NCBI RefSeq assembly: GCF_004210375.1
Contig: NC_134834.1
Location: 90,772,170 to 90,836,169 of the forward strand
DNA from: Tachypleus tridentatus
Taxonomy: Eukaryota; Arthropoda; Merostomata; Xiphosura; Limulidae
Length of the DNA: 64,000 nucleotides
Direction: 5' to 3'
Within the stretch, counting starts at the first letter, position 1. Every line of letters starts with the position of its first letter. Of this stretch, positions 59,248-64,000 are shown piece by piece. The position numbers and the translations under genes are program-made. Below the pieces are notes generated by a model, which was not told where the DNA came from, did no database searches, and saw nothing but the letters and a program-made list of their open reading frames with translations.

Positions 59248-60870
59248 TTAAAAAACTGTGAAAATGCATAGTCTAGTAAGAACAATTTCCTCTTTCCGAT
59301 CCTTATGGAAGCAAGACAGCCAGAGTTCAATATAGGGTTTTATTTGGAAAAGCTTGTTCTCACGTTGCTCATTCCAAGTCAATTGCCAACTGGCATGGAG
59401 CCAAGCCTTGAATACAGGACCATTATCCATGTATGGAACAGGCACAGCAGTGATAGTGCCAGAGCAGATAGATTTTACTGGGGCATCGGCGAGCTTGTTA
59501 TCACGAATACCAACATGGCCCGGTATCCAGAAAAACTGGACAGAAGCAGATGTTAAAGAGAAATGGGCCAGTTGATTTTGAATATCGGCGAGAACAGAGT
59601 GTAAACCAACATGAAGCGATTTCAGGGCCAATAGAGAACCAAGCAAATCAGTATAAATAGTGCAGTTTGAGTACTGCTTAGCTTCTATGTGATCCAGGGC
59701 AAGAGAAATGGCATACAGTTCAGTAGTGAACACAGAAGCTGTAGAGGGGATTCTGCACACAACCACCAAATCACAACAAACCATGACTGAGCCCACAGAG
59801 TCACTTGGTTTTAAACCATCTGTATAAATAGGAATGGAAAGATGGTTCGAAAGATGTTCAGTGAATAAAAGACGGTACTTCCAATCGGGAGTATCTGCTT
59901 TCCTCAGATAACTTAAAGAAAAGTCACATTTGGGGATTGAAATAAGCCATGGTGGGATGGGCTGACCAGTGGATAGAGCAGTGTTATCCAAGGACAGACC
60001 CAATTCATCCAATTGAGCCTGGACATGAAAGCTAAAAGGAGCAATGGCAGATTGTCTTTTCTGAAAAAGTATGGCCCACTGAGGAAGGAAAACACAACCC
60101 CAGGTGAAATGCTTTGGTAAAGAATAAAGTTTCATATCATATAGTAAAGCCAGTTGTGATTGGAGGAGGTGCAAAGAAGGTTCATGAGACTCTACGTATG
60201 AGCTATGAACTGGGGAAGTGCAGAAAGCCCCAGTGCAGAGCTGATCATGAATGGGGTCCAGCATCTTCATGGCCGATGGTCTGGCAGAGCCATAGACCAG
60301 TGATTCATACTTGAGTTTCAATCAAATAAAAGCACAATATATCTTTAGCAAAGAATGTCGATTTGCTCCCCAAATGGTGGAAGAGAGGACATGGAGGACG
60401 TTCAGTGCTCTTGTACATTTGACCCATAGCTGCTTGACGTGTGGTATAAATATCAGCTTACAGTCAAAAATAAGTTCCAAGAATTTAGTCTCAGGGACCA
60501 ACGGCAGCACAACTTCACTGATATGGAGTTCAGGATCAGGGTGAATACCCCGTTGGTGGCAAAGTGCATGCAAATGGTTTTAGAGAGAGAGAAGGTAAAG
60601 CTGTTTGCTGTGGTCCACTTCAGTAAATAATTGAGGGCAGTTTATAGCTACTACTCAATGAACCTCATGTTCGATGACTTACATGAGATGTTAAAGTCGT
60701 TAACATAGAGCCCGTGTGCAACATTGAGAGGGTATTATTCAGTGATGGCATTAATTTTTGTACTGAAAAGTGTGACACTTAGAACACAGCCCTGAGGGAC
60801 TCCAAGTTCCTGTAGAGAAGAACAGGAAAGTATCAAGCCCACAGAAACTTGGAATCTCTTTGTCCATTAA
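59248..60870 (-). pseudogene. LINE polyprotein remnant, copy 1 (RT end and RNase H)
   Basis: Motif B (ELGVPQGCVLSVTLFS, about 60800) and motif C (GLYVNDFNISCKSSN, about 60700) are readable. Motif C has Asn in place of the first catalytic Asp (YVND for YVDD). Next come a frame with VVLPLVPETKFLELIFD (60573-60322) and, after one stop, a 357-codon frame (60321-59248). In the latter the RNase H residues are Asp in YTDG (residue 168), Glu in TELYA, Asp in YTDLLGSLLAL and Asp in DNKLAD. GHVGIR precedes the last. A base lost near 59255 ends the frame early, before the zinc-knuckle region seen in copy 2. Confidence 0.9.
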
Positions 60871-61797
60871 TGATTGATTGATTGATTTAGTGTTTTATGG
60901 CACAAAGCAGCTAGGCTATCTGCGCCAAACGTCTGGTAAAAAGGTAAAAATAAAGTAAATGTAGTAAAGTTCATAAAAGGAAATGAAGGTAAAACAAAAC
61001 ATCATTGAAAAACAGAAAAAGCATAAAACCAATGTTGACACCTAGTCTACAATGTTAAGAGAAAAAGCAGAATAAGAGAAGTTGTAAAGGACTTTCTCTA
61101 GCAAAATGGTAATGATCATAACCCGTCAGAAAGACTAACAGGTAAGTACAAGAACCACTGTCAGTCACCTGAAGTTGGCCTTTCCAGTCCTGGTTCTGGG
61201 TTATGTGTCATAACAGCCATTATCAAAAGGTAAAATAATAAAAGTTTTGAAAGACATATAGCAAACTTGTAATAATAATTAGCCAATTCTCTGGTAAAAA
61301 GGTAAAAGTAAAGTAAATGTAGTAAAATTCTTAAAAGGAAACAAAGGTAAAAACAAAACAGCAATTAAAAACAGAAAATGGCAAAAAAAACCAATGTTGA
61401 CATTCAGTCTACAAAGTTGTAAAGGACTTCCTGTAGCAGAATGGTAATGATCATAACCTGCCAGGAAGACTAACAGGTAAGTACAAGAACCACCGTCAGT
61501 CACCTAAAGTTGGTCTTTCCAGTGCTGGTTCTGGGTTATGTGTCATTATGACCAGTACCAAAAGGTAAAGTAATAAAAGTGTTAAAAGACATGAAACAAA
61601 ATTGTAATAACAACTCGCCAGGACAACTAACGGGTAGTTCAAACAGCAGCGTTAGTCACCTGAAGTTGGCCTTTCCAGTCCTGGTGTCGAGTTAGTTAAT
61701 ATTCTGGCCATTTTCCAATTTCAAGTTGAACTAGAGAGAATGAGACTCTGAAAAGGGAACCACAATTAAAAAGGTGTAATGAATAAATATCCAACAC
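60871..61797 (-). repeat. LINE copy 2 3' UTR with tandem sub-repeats
   Basis: tctggtaaaaaggtaaaa occurs at 60931 and 61290. taacaggtaagtacaagaac occurs at 61138 and 61469, with a third related copy at 61628. gaagttggcctttccagtcctggt occurs near 61172, 61504 (diverged) and 61661. The 3' UTR was therefore built by duplication of blocks of 160-360 bp. Confidence 0.85.
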
Positions 61798-64000
61798 TTA
61801 AATGAGATTAAAAAAATTAATGGCCAATAAAAAACTAAACACTTTATCAAGGTGGACAGTGTCACCATCACCAATAACACTGTCTAATGTTATGGACAAA
61901 CCCTTGGACAAAAAAAGTTTAAAATAGTGCCGTCGTTGAGAGTCATAACGATGGCAAGAAAGTAAAATGTGGCTTACAGTGATTTGAGTGTTACACAAAC
62001 TACACACTGGTGCAACAGTTCCAGATAAAAGAAAACGATGAGTTAAAAAACTGTGACCAATGCATAGTCTAGTTAGAACAACTTCCTCCTTCTGAACCAT
62101 ACAGAAGCTAGACAGCCAAAGCCCAATATAGGGTTTTATTTGAAAACGCTTGTTGTCGCATTGCTCACTCCAAGTGGACTGCCAGCTGGCATAGAGCCGA
62201 GCCTTGAATACAGGATCATAGTCCATGTACAGAATAGGCACAGTGGTGATAGTGCTAAAGCAGATAGATTTAGCTGCCGTGTCTGCAAGCTCGTTCCCGC
62301 GAATACCAACGTTGCCTGGTATCCAGAAAAACTGGATAGAAGTAGATGTTAATGAGAAATGGGCCAGTCGGTTTTGAATATCAGCGAGAACAGGGTGTGA
62401 CCCAATGTGAAGCGATTCCAGGGCTAGTAGAGAACTAAGTGAGTCAGTATAAATAATACAGTTGGAGTACTGATAAGCTTCAATATGATCCAGGGCAAGA
62501 GATATGGCATACAGTTCAGCAGTGAACACAGAAGTTGTAGAGGGGATTCTGCCGCAACCACCAAACCACAACAAACCATGGCAGAGCCCACAGAATTACC
62601 TGATTTGGAACCATCCGTATAAATTGGAATGCAATGATTGTTCGAAAGATGTTCAGTAAATAAAAGATGGTACTTCCAATCGGGAATATCTGCCTTTTTC
62701 ATATGACTTAAAAAAGGTCACATTTGGGGGCTATAATAAGCCATGGTGGGATGGGCTGACCAGTGGATTCTGCAATGTTATCCAAGGACAGACCCAATTC
62801 ATCCAATTGCGCCTGGAAGTGAAGGCCAAAAGGAGGAATGGCACATCGCCTGTTCTAAAAAAGTATGGCCCACTGAGGAAGGAAAACACATCCCCACGTG
62901 GGATGCTTTGGTAAGGAACGAAGTTTCGAAGAATATAGTAAAGACAGTTGCAAACGGCGAAGGTGCAGAGAAGGTTCATGAGATTCTACGTATAAGCTCT
63001 GAACTGGGGAGGTGTGGAAAGCCCCAGTGCAGAGTCGAAGTCCTTGATGATGAATGGGATTCAGCATCTTTAAAGCCAAGGGTCTGGCAGAGCCATAGAC
63101 CATTGATCTATAGTCGAATTTTTATCAAATAAGAGCACGATATATCTTTAACATAGAACATCGATCCGTTCCCCAACTGGCGGTAAAGAGGACATGGAGG
63201 ATGTTCAGTGCTCTTGTGGATTTGACTGCTTTAAGTGTGGTATAAAGGTCAGCTTACAGTCAAAGATAAGCCCCAAGAACTTGGTCTCAGGGACCACTGG
63301 CAGCGAAATTTCACCAATACGGAGTTCAGGATCAGGGTGAATACCCTGTCAGTTGCAAAAGTGCATGCAAACAGTTTTAGAGAGAGAAAAAATTAAAACC
63401 GTTCACTGAAGTCCACTTCAGTACACAATGGAGGGCAGTTTGTAGTTGCCACTCAACATATCTCATGTTCGACGACTGACATGAGATGTGACAGTCGTTG
63501 ACATAGAGCCCATTTGCAACAGTGAGTGGGAGTTGTTCACTGATGGTATTTATATTTATACTGAAAAGTGTGACACTCAAATCACAGCCCTGAGGGACCC
63601 CAAGTTCCTGTACAAAAGAACGGGAAAGTGTCGAACCCACACGAACATGGAATCTCCTGCCCATTAAAAAATTTTTTAATAAACATGGGTAAATGGCCAC
63701 ATAACCCATATATATGGAGGTCTCACAAAATGCCATATCTCCATGTTGTGTCATGAGCCTTCTCAATATCAAAGAATATTGATACAAGATGGCGTTTGAG
63801 AAAGGCTTCTCTGATCAATGTTTCAAGTTGAATTAGGTGGTCCGTGGTGGAGTGCAGTCGTCAGGACCCACACTGGGTGGGTGAGAGGAGGTTGTTTGAT
63901 TCGAGGAACCAAACAAGATGAGCATAATCATTCTCTCTAAGGTCTTACAGAGACAGCTTGTCAAAGCAATTGGACAATAGTTTGAAGGAATCTTGGGATC
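61798..64000 (-). pseudogene. LINE polyprotein remnant, copy 2 (RT, RNase H, zinc knuckle)
   Basis: From the right edge: SNYCPIALTSCLCKTLERMI (early RT motif), FDIEKAHDTTW (motif A, FD..KA.D), QELGVPQGCDLSVTLFS (motif B), GLYVNDCHISCQSSNM (motif C, again YVND). After frameshifts come IYTDGSKSGNSVGSAM (62702-62424 frame) and, in the 258-codon frame 62574-61798, AELYA, YTDSLSSLLAL, GNVGIRGNELAD. All four RNase H acidic residues are present. CSLCNTQITVSHILLSC (C-x2-C-x7-H-x4-C) is the C-terminal knuckle of such LINEs. At least three frameshifts, so dead. Confidence 0.92.

Larger units (their letters stand above)
58461..60870 (-). mobile_element. RNase H-bearing LINE, copy 1, 5' truncated
   Basis: Minus-strand LINE of about 2.4 kb. 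From right to left it holds the end of the reverse transcriptase, the RNase H domain, and a 3' UTR (59247-58461) that ends in gcacagatagcc, an acagttttatgccat block and aaatcaaccaacgaa. It starts abruptly inside the reverse transcriptase at 60870, directly against the 3' end of copy 2. The order RT then RNase H places it with the I/R1/LOA-type LINEs; a finer assignment needs a tree. Confidence 0.9.
60871..64000 (-). mobile_element. RNase H-bearing LINE, copy 2, runs off the window
   Basis: Same LINE as copy 1, on the minus strand, with its reverse transcriptase continuing past 64000. The 3' end is at 60871 and finishes with four tcaa-type units (tgattgattgattga on the plus strand), a microsatellite tail typical of several LINE groups. 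The 3' UTR is 60871-61797. Confidence 0.92.

Noticed and set aside
59305..59575. Plus-strand frames across the LINE RNase H region
   Set aside because: Antisense shadows of the LINE frame; the same is true for 60311-60544 and 62743-63132.
1..64000. A new multi-gene defence or metabolic system
   Set aside because: No cluster of intact genes exists in the window; all coding wording is from transposons or isolated candidate exons.

Overview
This is eukaryotic, AT-rich, gene-poor DNA made mostly of decayed mobile elements. By eye it looks like a chelicerate, most likely a horseshoe crab. The main reason is a tRNA-headed SINE that recurs every few kilobases. I recognise its wording (a box A/box B head, then the words ggcgttataatgtgacggtc, gactagctgccttccctcta and agatagccctcg) from horseshoe-crab genomic sequence; this is recollection, not a search. 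The other elements also suit an arthropod: mariner and Tc1-like transposons, Penelope-like retroelements with GIY-YIG domains, a CR1/L2-like LINE and an RNase H-bearing LINE. There are no bacterial operons, no CRISPR and no intact protein gene.

Layout. 1-24 kb: AT-rich spacer studded with SINEs of three main families (A, B, C) plus traces of a fourth (D), a small Ty3/gypsy RNase H remnant (about 12.0 kb), an unrecognised 160-170-codon ORF (12.7-13.3 kb) and two copies of an unclassified short element 'X' (13.8 and 22.1 kb). 25-32 kb: a retroelement graveyard. A CR1/L2-like LINE is split by a deleted mariner; then come an endonuclease fragment of a second LINE, two minisatellites and a Tc1-like transposon with inverted/direct repeat ends. 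32-42 kb: more SINEs and a second deleted mariner (41.2-42.0 kb) that shares its internal deletion with the first. 43-58 kb: no family A, B or C SINE; instead a small mariner MITE, two decayed Penelope-like elements, a CR1/L2-like reverse-transcriptase fragment and a 150-bp foldback. Within this part, on the minus strand, are two good candidate exons of a host gene (58118-58189 and 51856-51957, phase-compatible, with a poly(A) signal at 51746-51751) and weaker alternative 3' exons. 58.5-64 kb: two head-to-tail copies of an RNase H-containing LINE on the minus strand.

How the parts relate. The 3' end of the LINE at 58-64 kb (gcgcagatagcc, then an agct..tttg.gc block) resembles the 3' tails of SINE families A, B and C. 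I therefore infer that this LINE lineage supplied the machinery that copied the SINEs. Several SINEs have clear target-site duplications of 8-16 bp, and some are 5' truncated, as expected of target-primed reverse transcription. The deleted mariners must have moved using a transposase made elsewhere. I see no evidence of an undescribed multi-gene system. The most unusual patterns are the shared LINE/SINE tails, the two [repeat]-SINE-[repeat]-X-[repeat] structures, and the shared mariner deletion.
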